Assembly (NCBI GenBank): GCA_029977865.1 | Contig: JAPOKA010000002.1 | Coordinates: 1 to 64,000 of the forward strand | Direction of reading: 5' to 3' | Length of the DNA: 64,000 nucleotides | Source of the DNA: a bacterium | GTDB taxonomy: Bacteria; Planctomycetota; Phycisphaerae; Phycisphaerales; SM1A02 | Shown here: positions 37,720 through 45,988 of the stretch, piece after piece | Position numbering within the stretch: position 1 is the first letter of the stretch | How the letters are laid out: the number at the start of each line of letters is the position of its first letter | Translations under genes and position numbers: made by a program | The notes under the pieces: model-generated | What the model was told of the DNA's origin: nothing | Seen by the model: only the letters and a program-made list of their open reading frames with translations | Database searches by the model: none

Positions 37720-39216
37720 TTGGCACTGTTCGGCTTCAAGAAGAAGGAAGGCGATGGCGGCGGGGACGCTGCCGGCCCGAGTGGCGGCTTCGTCGCCGAT
37801 CCGGTCAAGGCGAGGACCTGGTTCGACCACGGTCGCAAGACCGCGGCGACCTCGAACTTCGAGTATGCCCTGACCTGCTTCGCCAGCGCGGTGAAGCTCG
37901 ATCCCGGCAACATGGAAGTCCACGAGGCGATGCTCGAGGCGGCCCGCAAGTTCGTCGGGTCGGGCGGCAAGCCGGCGGGCGGCAAGGACACCAAGCAGAT
38001 CGACGGTCCGGGTCCCGTGGATCGCTTCGCAGTCGCCGAATTCGTGTGGATGCGCGACCTCAACAATCTGAGTGCTGCGCTCAAGGTGCTTGATGCGGCC
38101 GCGAAGGCCGGACAGGACGCCTTCGGCGCGTGGCTCGCGCCCAAGGTCTTCAACATGCTTCGGGCGCAGAAGAAGCCGAGCAAGTCGATGTGGGTGCAGG
38201 CCAAGGATCGCTTCAGCGGCGTCGGTGCCTGGAACGAGGCGTTCCTCGCCGGCGAAGAGGCGGTGCGGCTCGACCCCAGCGACACCGAGCTGATCGCGGA
38301 ACTGAAGCAGTTGACCGCGCAACGCGCGATCACCCAGGGCGGCTACGCCGAGGCCGCGGCCCAGGGCGAGGGCGGTTTCCGCGCCATGGTGAAGGACCTC
38401 GACAAGCAGCGCGAGATCGAAGCTGCCGAGTCGATCTCCGGCGGTGCCGATGCCCAGCAGGCCGCGATCGACAAGGCCCGCGCCGATCACCGGGACAACC
38501 CGATGTCCCCCGAGGCCGTCTCCAAACTCGGCCAACTGCTGCGACGACTTGGCACTCCCGAGGCCGAGGAGGAAGCCCGCATGGTCTACCTCGACGGCTT
38601 CAACCGGATCGGCGAGTACCGCTTCAAGGCGGCGGCCGCGGACATCGACCTCTCGGCACTGCGAAAGACGATGCGGGCCGCCGAAGCGGCGCTTGCCGCG
38701 GCGCCTGGCGATGCAGCCGCCAAGGCCGCGGTGACCGCAGCCCGAACCGCGGTGCTCGAGCGCGAGCAGGCCGAATTCACCGAGCGGGTCGCCAAGTACC
38801 CCACCGACCGTCGGCTCAAGCTCGACCTCGGTCGGGTGCTGGTGGAGTTGGGCCGCCACGAAGACGCGATGGGTTCCTTTCAGGAGTGCAAGGACGAGCC
38901 GAAGCTTCGGGTGGAGAGCACCCACATGCTCGGACGGTGCTTCGCCAACAGCGGATGGCATCCCGAGGCGATCAGCGAGTACCGGGAGGCGATCGAGGGA
39001 ATCGACGCGACCGAGCGAGAGCGGGAACTGCCGCTTCGCTACGACCTGATGCTCTCGCTGATCGAACTGGCAAAGGCCGAGCGCAGCGTTCAGCACGCCC
39101 GCGAAGCCGCCGAGATCTGCTCGCAGATCCTTCGCAAGGACATCTCCTTCCGCGACATCCGCGATCGTCGCAAGGAGATCGACGCAATCACCCGCGAGCT
39201 GACCGGGCCGATCTGA
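37720..39216 (+). CDS. Tetratricopeptide-like repeat protein
   Basis: The 498-residue cytoplasmic protein starts with a short basic segment (ALFGFKKKEG) and continues with helices of TPR type. Examples are RTWFDHGRKTAATSNFEYAL, where small residues alternate as in TPR helix A, and a C-terminal pair around LDLGRVLVELGRHEDAMGSF and MLGRCFANSGWHPEAISEY. The central 180 residues are Ala/Lys-rich and probably coiled coil. The start is TTG, supported by AGGAG 7 nt upstream and by the absence of an in-frame ATG before residue 50. kdsB follows after 19 nt. Function unknown. Confidence 0.72.
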   Translation: MALFGFKKKEGDGGGDAAGPSGGFVADPVKARTWFDHGRKTAATSNFEYALTCFASAVKLDPGNMEVHEAMLEAARKFVGSGGKPAGGKDTKQIDGPGPVDRFAVAEFVWMRDLNNLSAALKVLDAAAKAGQDAFGAWLAPKVFNMLRAQKKPSKSMWVQAKDRFSGVGAWNEAFLAGEEAVRLDPSDTELIAELKQLTAQRAITQGGYAEAAAQGEGGFRAMVKDLDKQREIEAAESISGGADAQQAAIDKARADHRDNPMSPEAVSKLGQLLRRLGTPEAEEEARMVYLDGFNRIGEYRFKAAAADIDLSALRKTMRAAEAALAAAPGDAAAKAAVTAARTAVLEREQAEFTERVAKYPTDRRLKLDLGRVLVELGRHEDAMGSFQECKDEPKLRVESTHMLGRCFANSGWHPEAISEYREAIEGIDATERERELPLRYDLMLSLIELAKAERSVQHAREAAEICSQILRKDISFRDIRDRRKEIDAITRELTGPI

Positions 39217-39235
39217 CCGCCCGGTTGCCACGACC

Positions 39236-40018
39236 ATGACCTCGCCCCCCGACCGGCACTCCCCTCCGCCGCGCGCGATCGGGGTGATTCCCACCCGGCT
39301 CGACTCGGTGCGTTTTCCCCGCAAGGCTCTCGCCGACGCCACTGGCCTGCCGCTGGTGGTGCATGTGCTCGAACAGGCCCGCCGGGCGCAGAGCCTCGCC
39401 CGTGTCGTGGTCGCGGCCCCGGACGAGGCGATTCTCGAGGTGGTGCGCCGCCATGGCGGAGAGGCCGTGGCCACCCGCCTCGACCATCCCAACGGGACCT
39501 CCCGCATCGCCGAAGCGATCGAACAACTGCTGCCGGGAGGCGATCCCTCGGCGATCGTCGTCAACATCCAGGGCGACGAACCGCTGATCGATCCTCGGCA
39601 CATCGACCTTGCCGTCGAGCGACTCGAGCAGGACGCCGACGCCGGAATGTCGACGCTCGTCTGCCCATTCACCGCCGATGAGGACGCCGACGACCCCAAT
39701 CTGGTCAAGGCGGTGGTCGCGACGTCGGGGCGGGCGCTCTACTTCAGCCGGTCGAAGGTGCCCCACCAGCGCGACGCGGCCGATCCGCCACCGGCTCGCT
39801 ACCGCCACCTCGGTCTCTACGCCTACCGACGACAGGTGCTCGCGCAGCTTGCGGGCCTGTCCGAGTCGCCGCTCGAGCGCGCCGAGCGGCTCGAGCAGCT
39901 TCGAGCGCTCGAACACGGGATCGCCATCGCGGTCGGAGTCGTCGATTCGGCCGAAGGCGGGATCGACACCCCGGCGCAGTACGAGGCCTTCGTGGCCCGG
40001 TGGCGATCTCGTCGCTGA
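39236..40018 (+). CDS. kdsB: CMP-Kdo synthetase (3-deoxy-manno-octulosonate cytidylyltransferase)
   Basis: The 260-residue protein activates Kdo as CMP-Kdo for the LPS inner core. Motifs are GVIPTRLDSVRFPRKAL (nucleotide binding), NGTSRIAEAI in place of the common SGTDR, and VVNIQGDEPLIDP. RALYFSRSKVPH and HLGLYAYRR in the C-terminal half are typical. CTP synthase, which makes its substrate, is encoded directly downstream. With lpxB at 51-52 kb it implies Kdo-lipid A. Confidence 0.93.
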   Translation: MTSPPDRHSPPPRAIGVIPTRLDSVRFPRKALADATGLPLVVHVLEQARRAQSLARVVVAAPDEAILEVVRRHGGEAVATRLDHPNGTSRIAEAIEQLLPGGDPSAIVVNIQGDEPLIDPRHIDLAVERLEQDADAGMSTLVCPFTADEDADDPNLVKAVVATSGRALYFSRSKVPHQRDAADPPPARYRHLGLYAYRRQVLAQLAGLSESPLERAERLEQLRALEHGIAIAVGVVDSAEGGIDTPAQYEAFVARWRSRR

Positions 40019-40048
40019 ACGGGGTCGCGACCGATGGTCGTGGCGCGG

Positions 40049-40054
40049 TATCCT
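40049..40054 (+). promoter_or_regulatory. -10 box TATCCT for pyrG
   Basis: TATCCT ends 5 nt before the pyrG ATG, so the predicted transcription start coincides with the start codon. No Shine-Dalgarno sequence is possible on such a transcript. Confidence 0.45.
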
Positions 40055-40059
40055 CAGAC

Positions 40060-41910
40060 ATGCCCTCCAATGCTCCGCTTGAGCCCGAAGACGCTGGCGA
40101 AGAAGCCTTCCTGACCCGCTTCGGCCGCTCGGAAGAGAGCACCGAGTGGTTCAGCCCGATTCCCGAGGGGTATCGCAAGGGCCGCACCCGCTTCGTGGCG
40201 GTGATCGGCACCGTGATGAGCGGGCTCGGCAAAGGCATCTTCAGTTCGAGCCTCGCGAAGCTCATGCAGGACAAGGGCCTCAGCGTCGCGCCGCTGAAGA
40301 TGGAGGGCTACCTCAACATCGACTCGGGGACGCTCAACCCCTACCGGCACGGCGAGGTGTTCGTGCTCGACGACGGGCTCGAGACCGACATGGATCTCGG
40401 CACCTACGAGCGAATCCTCGATCAGGACCTGACCCGTCGCAACTACATGACCGCGGGCCAGGTCTACACCGAAGTGCTCGAGCGCGAACGACGCGGTGGC
40501 TACCTCGGTCGCGATGTGCAGATGATTCCGCACGTCACCGGCGCGGTGAAGTGGAAGTTGCGGCAACTGGCCTTGCACGGCGGCCGCAACGGCGAGCCGG
40601 CGGACGTGGTCTTCGTCGAGGTCGGCGGCACCGCCGGCGACTATGAGAACGGCTTCTACATCGAGGCCCTGCGCGAGCTCGCGTTCGAGGAGGGCCCGGA
40701 GTCGACCTGCTTCGTGGCTCTGAGCTACATCCTCGAGCCGAGCATTCTCGGTGAGCAGAAGTCGAAGGCGGCCCAACTGGGAATCAAGCGGCTGATGGAG
40801 GCGGGCGTGCAGCCGCACATCGTGGCCTGTCGCGCCAAGAATCCCGTGACCCGCACGGTGATGGAGAAGATCTCGCTCTTCTCCAACGTTCCGATGCGCC
40901 GCATCTTCTCGATGCACGATCGCGAGTCGATCTACACCATTCCCGAGGCGATGCGGCAGGGCGGCCTCGACCGCGAGATCCTCTCGATCCTCGATCTGCA
41001 CGATCGGGTCGACCAGGCCCACGAGGATCGGGCACGAGTTCGCTGGAACGAGTTCAGCGCTCGCCTTTCCGCCCCGCGGGCCCGTCGCCTGCAGCTCGGG
41101 ATCACCGGCAAGTATGCGGCGCTGCGCGATGCATACGCCTCGATCGACAAGGCGGTCGAGCACTGCGGGATCGCCCTCGGCGCGGAGATCGACATCCGCT
41201 GGCTCGAGACCTCGGAGATTCGCTCCGAAGCCGGCGCCGATGCGGCACTCGAAGGCGTTCACGCGGTGATCGTGCCCGGCGGATTCGGCACAAGAGGCAT
41301 CGAAGGCAAGATCCTCTGCGCTGCGCACGCCCGCGCCCGCGGCATCCCCTTCCTCGGAATCTGTCTCGGCTTCCAGGTGGCGGTCATCGAGTTCGCCCGC
41401 CATGCCCTCGGGCTCGATCGCGCCCACAGCACCGAATTCGATCCCGACTCGCCACACCCGGTGATCTCCGAACTGCCCGAGCAGAAGAAGCTCGAGGGGA
41501 TCATGGGCGGCACCATGCGTCTCGGCGGGCACGAGGTCGACCTCGCCGCCGGCTCGCTTGCGAGTTTCCTGTACGGGGGCCGCACCTCGATCCGCGAGCG
41601 TTTCCGCCATCGCTACGAGGTCGATCCCTCGTTCATCGAGACCCTTGAAGGTGGCGGCCTGCGGTTCTCGGGGCGGCATCCCAAGCACCCCATCATGCAG
41701 GTGCTCGAATTGCCCCAGTCGGTGCACCCCTTCTTCGTCGGCACGCAGTTCCATCCCGAACTGACCAGCCGGCCCCTCTCGCCGCAGCCGGTCTTCATGG
41801 GGCTCTTCGCCGCAGCGCTCACGGAGTTCTTCCCGCAGGACGACCTCGGTCCGCTTGCCCGACGCTGGGTCCGGCCCAAGGCCCCCACCGCCGGCGGCTC
41901 GCGAACCTGA
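40060..41910 (+). CDS. pyrG: CTP synthase, divergent synthetase domain
   Basis: The 616-residue protein converts UTP, ATP and glutamine to CTP. An N-terminal extension of about 45 residues precedes the synthetase domain. Conserved residues are GLGKG (P-loop), HGEVFVLDDGLETDMDLG (Mg-binding Asp) and GGTAGDYEN (Mg-binding Glu). The glutaminase domain has GICLGFQVAVIEFAR (Cys nucleophile) and TQFHPEL. Normal CTP synthases read GGVVSSLGKG and KxDPY at positions where this one has GTVMSGLGKG and KMEGY, so the synthetase half is unusual. The ATG at 40060 was chosen over a frame opening at 40000 because the -10 box lies between them. Confidence 0.9.
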   Translation: MPSNAPLEPEDAGEEAFLTRFGRSEESTEWFSPIPEGYRKGRTRFVAVIGTVMSGLGKGIFSSSLAKLMQDKGLSVAPLKMEGYLNIDSGTLNPYRHGEVFVLDDGLETDMDLGTYERILDQDLTRRNYMTAGQVYTEVLERERRGGYLGRDVQMIPHVTGAVKWKLRQLALHGGRNGEPADVVFVEVGGTAGDYENGFYIEALRELAFEEGPESTCFVALSYILEPSILGEQKSKAAQLGIKRLMEAGVQPHIVACRAKNPVTRTVMEKISLFSNVPMRRIFSMHDRESIYTIPEAMRQGGLDREILSILDLHDRVDQAHEDRARVRWNEFSARLSAPRARRLQLGITGKYAALRDAYASIDKAVEHCGIALGAEIDIRWLETSEIRSEAGADAALEGVHAVIVPGGFGTRGIEGKILCAAHARARGIPFLGICLGFQVAVIEFARHALGLDRAHSTEFDPDSPHPVISELPEQKKLEGIMGGTMRLGGHEVDLAAGSLASFLYGGRTSIRERFRHRYEVDPSFIETLEGGGLRFSGRHPKHPIMQVLELPQSVHPFFVGTQFHPELTSRPLSPQPVFMGLFAAALTEFFPQDDLGPLARRWVRPKAPTAGGSRT

Positions 41911-41918
41911 GGGCGTTT

Positions 41919-41944
41919 CGGGCGGAGTTCGCGGGACCCGCCCG
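41919..41944 (+). terminator. Hairpin after pyrG
   Basis: CGGGCGG (41919-41925) pairs with CCGCCCG (41938-41944) across a 12-nt loop, 8 nt after the pyrG stop. No T-run follows, so termination is plausible but not typical. Confidence 0.35.
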
Positions 41945-41996
41945 ACCGCAGGCGATTCTTTCGCTGCAACCTCCAATCATTCGACGCGCTTCGGTC

Positions 41997-42025
41997 TTGG
42001 CGGAGGGCGGGGCGGGGCGTAGTCT
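41997..42025 (+). promoter_or_regulatory. Promoter of the DUF6642-like gene (TTGGCG-N17-TAGTCT)
   Basis: A -35-like TTGGCG (41997-42002) and a -10 box TAGTCT (42020-42025) are exactly 17 bp apart. The GTG start is 48 nt after the -10, preceded by GAGG. It is one of the few complete promoters in the window. Confidence 0.55.
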
Positions 42026-42073
42026 CCGCCACCCCATCGCCCGGCCAGCCTCCACCCGCCACGAGGATCTCGC

Positions 42074-42667
42074 GTGCTCAAGAACATCTACTGCCTCGAA
42101 GGCGATTGGTGGGGAGACCCCAAGAAGCCCTCGACGGTGCGTCCGATCTTCGAGCTGCTCGCGCAGGCCTATCCCAATCTGCGCTACGTGCACCGCTCGA
42201 TCGGCACCCGCGAGGAGTTCGATCACGCCCTCGAGAACTGGACCCAACGCAAGTACGCCGACTTTCCGATCCTGTACTTCGCCTTCCATGGCAACCCCAA
42301 CATCCTCTTCGTGGGAGATCGCAGGCGCGCGAAGGGCCGAGTCAGTCTCGACGCCATCGCGGATCGCCTTGAAGGGTCGTGCCACGATCGCTTCATCCAC
42401 TTCGGCAGTTGCAAGACGCTGCACTGCTCACCCGCGAACCTCAGCGCCTTCATGAAGCGCACCAAGGCCCTCGCGGTCTCCGGATACCGCACCGACATCA
42501 ACTGGCTGCTCTCGGCCAGCTTCGAGGTCTACCTGCTCGGCGCCATGCAGGAATCCGACCTCACGCTTCGCGGCACCCGCAAGCTCATGGAGCAGGCTCG
42601 GAAGGTCGCGCAGCCGCTGGCACGGCAGTTGGGGTTCCGCATGGTGATGCGTCAGCCCAAGAGCTGA
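42074..42667 (+). CDS. DUF6642-like protein with a Cys-His pair, unknown function
   Basis: The 197-residue protein matches my recollection of the DUF6642 family. It has a conserved N-terminus (NIYCLEGDWW, TVRPIFELL), YVHRSIGTREEF, LYFAFHGNPN with His72, FIHFGSCKTL with Cys113, and VSGYRTDINWLLSASFEVYLL. The strand-His-Gly then strand-Gly-Ser-Cys arrangement resembles the catalytic dyad layout of clan CD peptidases (caspases, CHAT), so a small CHAT-like protease is possible. The GTG start has GAGG 7 nt upstream. It is a single gene with its own promoter, between pyrG and two tRNAs. No partner or substrate can be named. Confidence 0.65.
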   Translation: MLKNIYCLEGDWWGDPKKPSTVRPIFELLAQAYPNLRYVHRSIGTREEFDHALENWTQRKYADFPILYFAFHGNPNILFVGDRRRAKGRVSLDAIADRLEGSCHDRFIHFGSCKTLHCSPANLSAFMKRTKALAVSGYRTDINWLLSASFEVYLLGAMQESDLTLRGTRKLMEQARKVAQPLARQLGFRMVMRQPKS

Positions 42668-42853
42668 GGCCCGAGCACGCGAATCACCGGGCGTCTCGCT
42701 GCAAAGCCCAAGGGAACGCAGCGGATCGTGATTCGGCGGCCGACGTCCGCACCCGCGGCGCGACTGTTGAACCCACGGAGTGCTGCCGACGCGATCGGGC
42801 ATCGATGGGGACGCGACCCTCGCACTCCCGCCCGCAGCGACCGATCCGGTCCC

Positions 42854-42882
42854 TTGTCGGAGTTCGGTCGCCCGACTACCCT
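42854..42882 (+). promoter_or_regulatory. tRNA promoter (TTGTCG-N17-TACCCT)
   Basis: TTGTCG (42854-42859) and TACCCT (42877-42882) have a 17-bp spacer. The tRNA-Met begins 17 nt after the -10, and the tRNA-Arg gene could be part of the same transcript. Confidence 0.55.
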
Positions 42883-42898
42883 TCGCCTCCTTGCCGCT

Positions 42899-42972
42899 GC
42901 CGATATAGCTCAGCTGGCTAGAGCGGAGGATTCATAAACCTCAGGTCGGTGGTTCGAGTCCACCTATCGGCA
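42899..42972 (+). tRNA. tRNA-Met (CAT)
   Basis: A full cloverleaf can be drawn. The acceptor GCCGATA pairs with TATCGGC and the D stem GCTC with GAGC. The anticodon loop is TTCATAA with CAT, and the T stem GGTGG/CCACC holds TTCGAGT. Discriminator A; CCA is not encoded. The anticodon stem has an A-A mismatch at 31-39. The normal 1-72 pair argues against the initiator. A CAT tRNA could also be tRNA-Ile2 after lysidine modification. Confidence 0.93.
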
Positions 42973-43023
42973 CTTTCTCGCAGACCGGGCCCTCGCATGC
43001 GGGGGCTCGGCGCGGCGTGCGAC

Positions 43024-43097
43024 GCCCCCGTAGCTCAGTTGGATAGAGCGTGGGTTTCCTAAACTCAAGGTCACAGGTTCGAGCCCTGTCGGGGGCG
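43024..43097 (+). tRNA. tRNA-Arg (CCT)
   Basis: The acceptor GCCCCCG pairs with CGGGGGC and the D stem GCTC with GAGC. The anticodon stem TGGGT/ACTCA (one G-T pair) holds TTCCTAA with anticodon CCT. The T stem is ACAGG/CCTGT. Discriminator G; CCA not encoded. It lies 51 nt after tRNA-Met on the same strand and decodes AGG. Confidence 0.95.
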
Positions 43098-43135
43098 TGG
43101 TCGCTCGCCGCCTGCACTCGCAGCGAAGGCCCGCG

Positions 43136-43294
43136 TCAGTCGTCGCCGCCAGGATTGCGCCCTTTGGAACGATCGATCTTCGCCTGCAGCATGAACAGCC
43201 CGCCGATGCCTCCGCAGATCAACAGCCAGGCGAGATTCGCGAGAAGCACCGGAGTCGAGGCTGCGTTGGCGATCAGGATCAGCGAGTCGGACAT
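43136..43294 (-). CDS. Small single-pass membrane protein
   Basis: The 52-residue protein has one long hydrophobic segment (about residues 8-38, VLLANLAWLLICGGIGGLFML) followed by a basic, Gly-rich tail. GGAG stands 10 nt before the ATG at 43294; a start 15 codons upstream is possible. It ends 39 nt from tRNA-Arg on the opposite strand. No family recognised, and it could be a chance frame, but hydrophobicity and ribosome site favour a gene. Confidence 0.5.
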   Translation of the reverse strand: MSDSLILIANAASTPVLLANLAWLLICGGIGGLFMLQAKIDRSKGRNPGGDD

Positions 43295-43420
43295 GTGATC
43301 GACGCTCCGAAGCGAGTCTCGAAAAAGGGAACCCTTCACCCGACGATGCCCTGAGGTCTCCGTCGAGCAAGGCGAAGCCTAGAACCCCACCCACCACTTC
43401 GGCAAGCGACGATTCCGACC

Positions 43421-43945
43421 GTGGACCCCAGTTCGCCCCAACCCCTGCTGCATCTGGTCCTCGACCGACCGGAGATCCCCAACAACACCGGCAACATCGG
43501 TCGGACCGCGCTTGCCGTCGGCGCCCGGCTTCATCTCATCCATCCGCTCGGTTTCGAACTCTCCGAGAAGGCCTGCCGCCGCGCCGGTCTCGACTACTGG
43601 CCGAGCCTCGACTGGTGCGAGCACGAGTCCTTCGATGCCTATTCCCGGACCCGCCCACCGCGGGTCTGGCTCTTCACCACCAAGGCCGAGCGGCTGCACT
43701 GGGATGCCGACTTCCAACCGGGCGACCACCTCCTGTTTGGCCGGGAGACCCGTGGTGCCGACCCCGAAGTCCACGCCTGGATCGACGAGTTCCATGGCCC
43801 CGACCGGCGAATTCGACTGCCTATGGTCCGGCGAACCGAGGCCCGGAGCCTGAACCTCGCCACTGCCGTGGCGGCGGCCGCCTACGAGGCATTACGGCAG
43901 ATTCGAGGATCGGACTGGAGGGCCGATCGGGGGTTTCCCGGCTAG
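43421..43945 (+). CDS. trmL: tRNA (cytidine/uridine-34-2'-O)-methyltransferase
   Basis: The 174-residue SPOUT methyltransferase modifies the wobble base of tRNA-Leu in characterised homologues. Visible motifs are LVLDRPEIPNNTGNIGRTA at the N-terminus, LLFGRETRG forming the knot and RSLNLATAVAAAAYEALRQ at the C-terminus. Length is typical of TrmL (about 155-175). The start is GTG. It lies 320 nt from the tRNA pair, which may be coincidence. Confidence 0.93.
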   Translation: MDPSSPQPLLHLVLDRPEIPNNTGNIGRTALAVGARLHLIHPLGFELSEKACRRAGLDYWPSLDWCEHESFDAYSRTRPPRVWLFTTKAERLHWDADFQPGDHLLFGRETRGADPEVHAWIDEFHGPDRRIRLPMVRRTEARSLNLATAVAAAAYEALRQIRGSDWRADRGFPG

Positions 43946-44007
43946 TTCGCGGAGACGACCCTTCCCCAAGGGCGAACCTGAGAGCAACGCGTGCCGTTGT
44001 TGCTTCG

Positions 44008-44013
44008 TATCCT
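44008..44013 (+). promoter_or_regulatory. -10 box TATCCT
   Basis: TATCCT lies 62 nt before the ATG of the pseudopilin gene; no clear -35. Confidence 0.35.
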
Positions 44014-44075
44014 GAGGAGTCTGGCGGGGACCTCCCCGCCGCCTGCCTCCGAGCCGACTCGAGGAACCTCGACCC

Positions 44076-45086
44076 ATGACCGCAGTTGCAACGAATCGAT
44101 CCACCGCGGGAACCGACCAGCGCGGATTCACGATCACCGAACTCCTGGTGGTGATCGGCATCATCGTGGTCTTGGTGGGGATCCTGCTCCCAGCCCTCGG
44201 CAAGGTGAACCAGCGGGCCAAGCGGACCCAGACCGCGTCGACCATGGAGGACTTCGTCAAGGCCTGCGAGTCGTTCCGCCAGGAGTTCGGCTACCTCCCC
44301 GGTCTCGTTCCCGAGGAGATTCTCGCCGCCGATCCCAAGATCAGCGGCACGGAGAACGTGCTGCTGCACCTCATGGGAGGCGGCATCTCCGAGGACCACC
44401 CGCTCTTCAACGCGCCGCAATACTCCGGATGGCAGGTCATCACCTTCGGCAGCGGCAACTCGCAGTTCCGCATTCGCGTGAACTCGTCCGAGGTGGGCAA
44501 GGGTCCCAACATCGGTGGGAAGCAGTACACACCCTTCTTTACGCCGCGGGAGGCGGACATCTGTTTCTGCGACGGGCAGATTGGCTGGGACGGCCAGCCG
44601 GAGCAGATCGGATCCGACACCACCAACCGGCTTCCCGACCTCTGCGATGCGTGGGGCATGCCGATTCTGACTCTCAGGTCCGTTCGCTCGGTAGGCAACC
44701 TCGTCGGAGAGGCAGGCGGCGGCTCCGCACCGCGGACCCAGTTCCTGATGGACCCGATCTACCCCTACCTCAATTCAGACTCGCTAGGCGAGTTTGGTCA
44801 GTCGCAGGCCGAGAGCATTCTCAGAACAACCACCGGTCTCGCTCGCCATAAGACGCTCGCCCAGATCATTCGCGCCCCGGCACTCGGGAGTCCCACTCAG
44901 CCGGAGAGCGGAACGCCGAAGGGAAGCATCGTGGTGATCTCCCCCGGCCCGGACGGCATCTTTTTCAGTCGTCTCGACGGACCCGGCTCCCCCGCCGTGC
45001 CGGTCATCAACATCGTCTCCGGCACCTACGGATCGCCCGAGGTCGTCGATCGATACGACGACATTCGAGCGTTCGGCGGCGGATGA
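44076..45086 (+). CDS. Prepilin-type (type II secretion GspG-like) protein
   Basis: The 336-residue protein has a prepilin leader with cleavage between Gly17 and Phe18 (GFTITELLVVIG) and Glu22 as residue 5 of the mature form. A single hydrophobic helix follows, then a large globular domain. This is the class III signal processed by a prepilin peptidase. The globular part is longer than in ordinary GspG (about 140 residues) and contains no recognisable calcium-site motif. It stands alone, without other secretion genes, as many planctomycete prepilin-like proteins do, so its machinery is unknown. Confidence 0.85.
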   Translation: MTAVATNRSTAGTDQRGFTITELLVVIGIIVVLVGILLPALGKVNQRAKRTQTASTMEDFVKACESFRQEFGYLPGLVPEEILAADPKISGTENVLLHLMGGGISEDHPLFNAPQYSGWQVITFGSGNSQFRIRVNSSEVGKGPNIGGKQYTPFFTPREADICFCDGQIGWDGQPEQIGSDTTNRLPDLCDAWGMPILTLRSVRSVGNLVGEAGGGSAPRTQFLMDPIYPYLNSDSLGEFGQSQAESILRTTTGLARHKTLAQIIRAPALGSPTQPESGTPKGSIVVISPGPDGIFFSRLDGPGSPAVPVINIVSGTYGSPEVVDRYDDIRAFGGG

Positions 45087-45111
45087 CTCCGCGAGCTGCT
45101 TGAACCGCTTC

Positions 45112-45145
45112 GAACAACGCCCCGCCAATCGGCGGGGCGTTGTTC
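45112..45145. terminator. Perfect 15-bp hairpin between convergent genes
   Basis: GAACAACGCCCCGCC and its exact complement GGCGGGGCGTTGTTC flank a 4-nt loop AATC. It lies 25 nt after the pseudopilin stop and 24 nt from the end of the opposite gene, so it can serve both as a bidirectional terminator. Neither side has a T-run. Confidence 0.7.
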
Positions 45146-45169
45146 ACGGAGATCGATGCTCGTTGTCGC

Positions 45170-45988
45170 TCAGTTCGCCGGTGGCGTTGACTTCGGCGGA
45201 GGCGGCGGCGTTTCGCCGAGATCGAGCGGAGGTCGGTCGCCCCGCCCGCGCTGGGGCCTGTCGCCGCGATCCTGCATGCGGCGATCGCGAGCGGGCCGGT
45301 CGGACATCGGCGAGTCGCTCATGGCATCGTCGCTCATCGCGTCTCCATCGGGACGGCCCCCGCGAACCCGCTCGCGGCGAGCCCGCTCGGCCGCCTCGCG
45401 ACGAGCCGCCTCGAGGTTCTCCCGCAGCTTGACCCGTCGCTCCGGTGAGAGCAGGGCCGAAACCTCCTCGACGACCTTCCGCGGATCGACCACGGAACTG
45501 CGAAGCGCCTGAATCTCACGATCGATCGCTTCGGTCGACTCGCCCGATTCCACCGCGTCCCGGCGCATGCGAAGCAGATCGCGCAACTTGGTGCTGTTCT
45601 CTTCCCCGAGCTTCGCGGCCTTCTCACGCATGCCGGCGAAGTAGGCACGGATCTTCTCGGCTTCTTCCGGCGTCGGCTCGGTCTTGCGAATCGCGGCGAC
45701 GAGCATCGACATGCCGCGCTCGAGGCGTTGGGCCATGGGGCCCTGCCCTTCCCCGCCACCCGGACGGCTTCGATCGCCGCGACCGAATGGCTGTCGACCC
45801 TCCGCCGCGGCGGGATCGACCTCGGGACCGGCGAGCAACCCGCGGTCGCGCGGCGCCGGGCGCCGCGGTGCGGGTGGCGCCACCTCGCCTTGCGGCGGCG
45901 GTGGCGGTGCCATCTCGTCGTCGGCGGCGGGAGCTGCGAGCGCGGTGGCGAGCGTCGCAGCGGCGGCAAGCAGGGAAAGTTCGAACAT
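45170..45988 (-). CDS. Exported helical protein, possibly Spy/CpxP-like
   Basis: The 272-residue protein has a signal peptide (cleavage likely after ALAAP), a Pro-rich and Gly/Arg-rich linker, and a central helical region of about 120 residues from MSMLVAAIRKTEP to EAARREAAE. Its charge pattern and LLSPERRVKLRENL recall the LTxxQ motif of Spy/CpxP periplasmic proteins. The C-terminal tail contains three copies of a D-x-M-S-D-like element and Arg/Gly/Asp repeats. AGGAG 7 nt before the ATG fixes the start. The family assignment is tentative. Confidence 0.6.
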   Translation of the reverse strand: MFELSLLAAAATLATALAAPAADDEMAPPPPPQGEVAPPAPRRPAPRDRGLLAGPEVDPAAAEGRQPFGRGDRSRPGGGEGQGPMAQRLERGMSMLVAAIRKTEPTPEEAEKIRAYFAGMREKAAKLGEENSTKLRDLLRMRRDAVESGESTEAIDREIQALRSSVVDPRKVVEEVSALLSPERRVKLRENLEAARREAAERARRERVRGGRPDGDAMSDDAMSDSPMSDRPARDRRMQDRGDRPQRGRGDRPPLDLGETPPPPPKSTPPAN

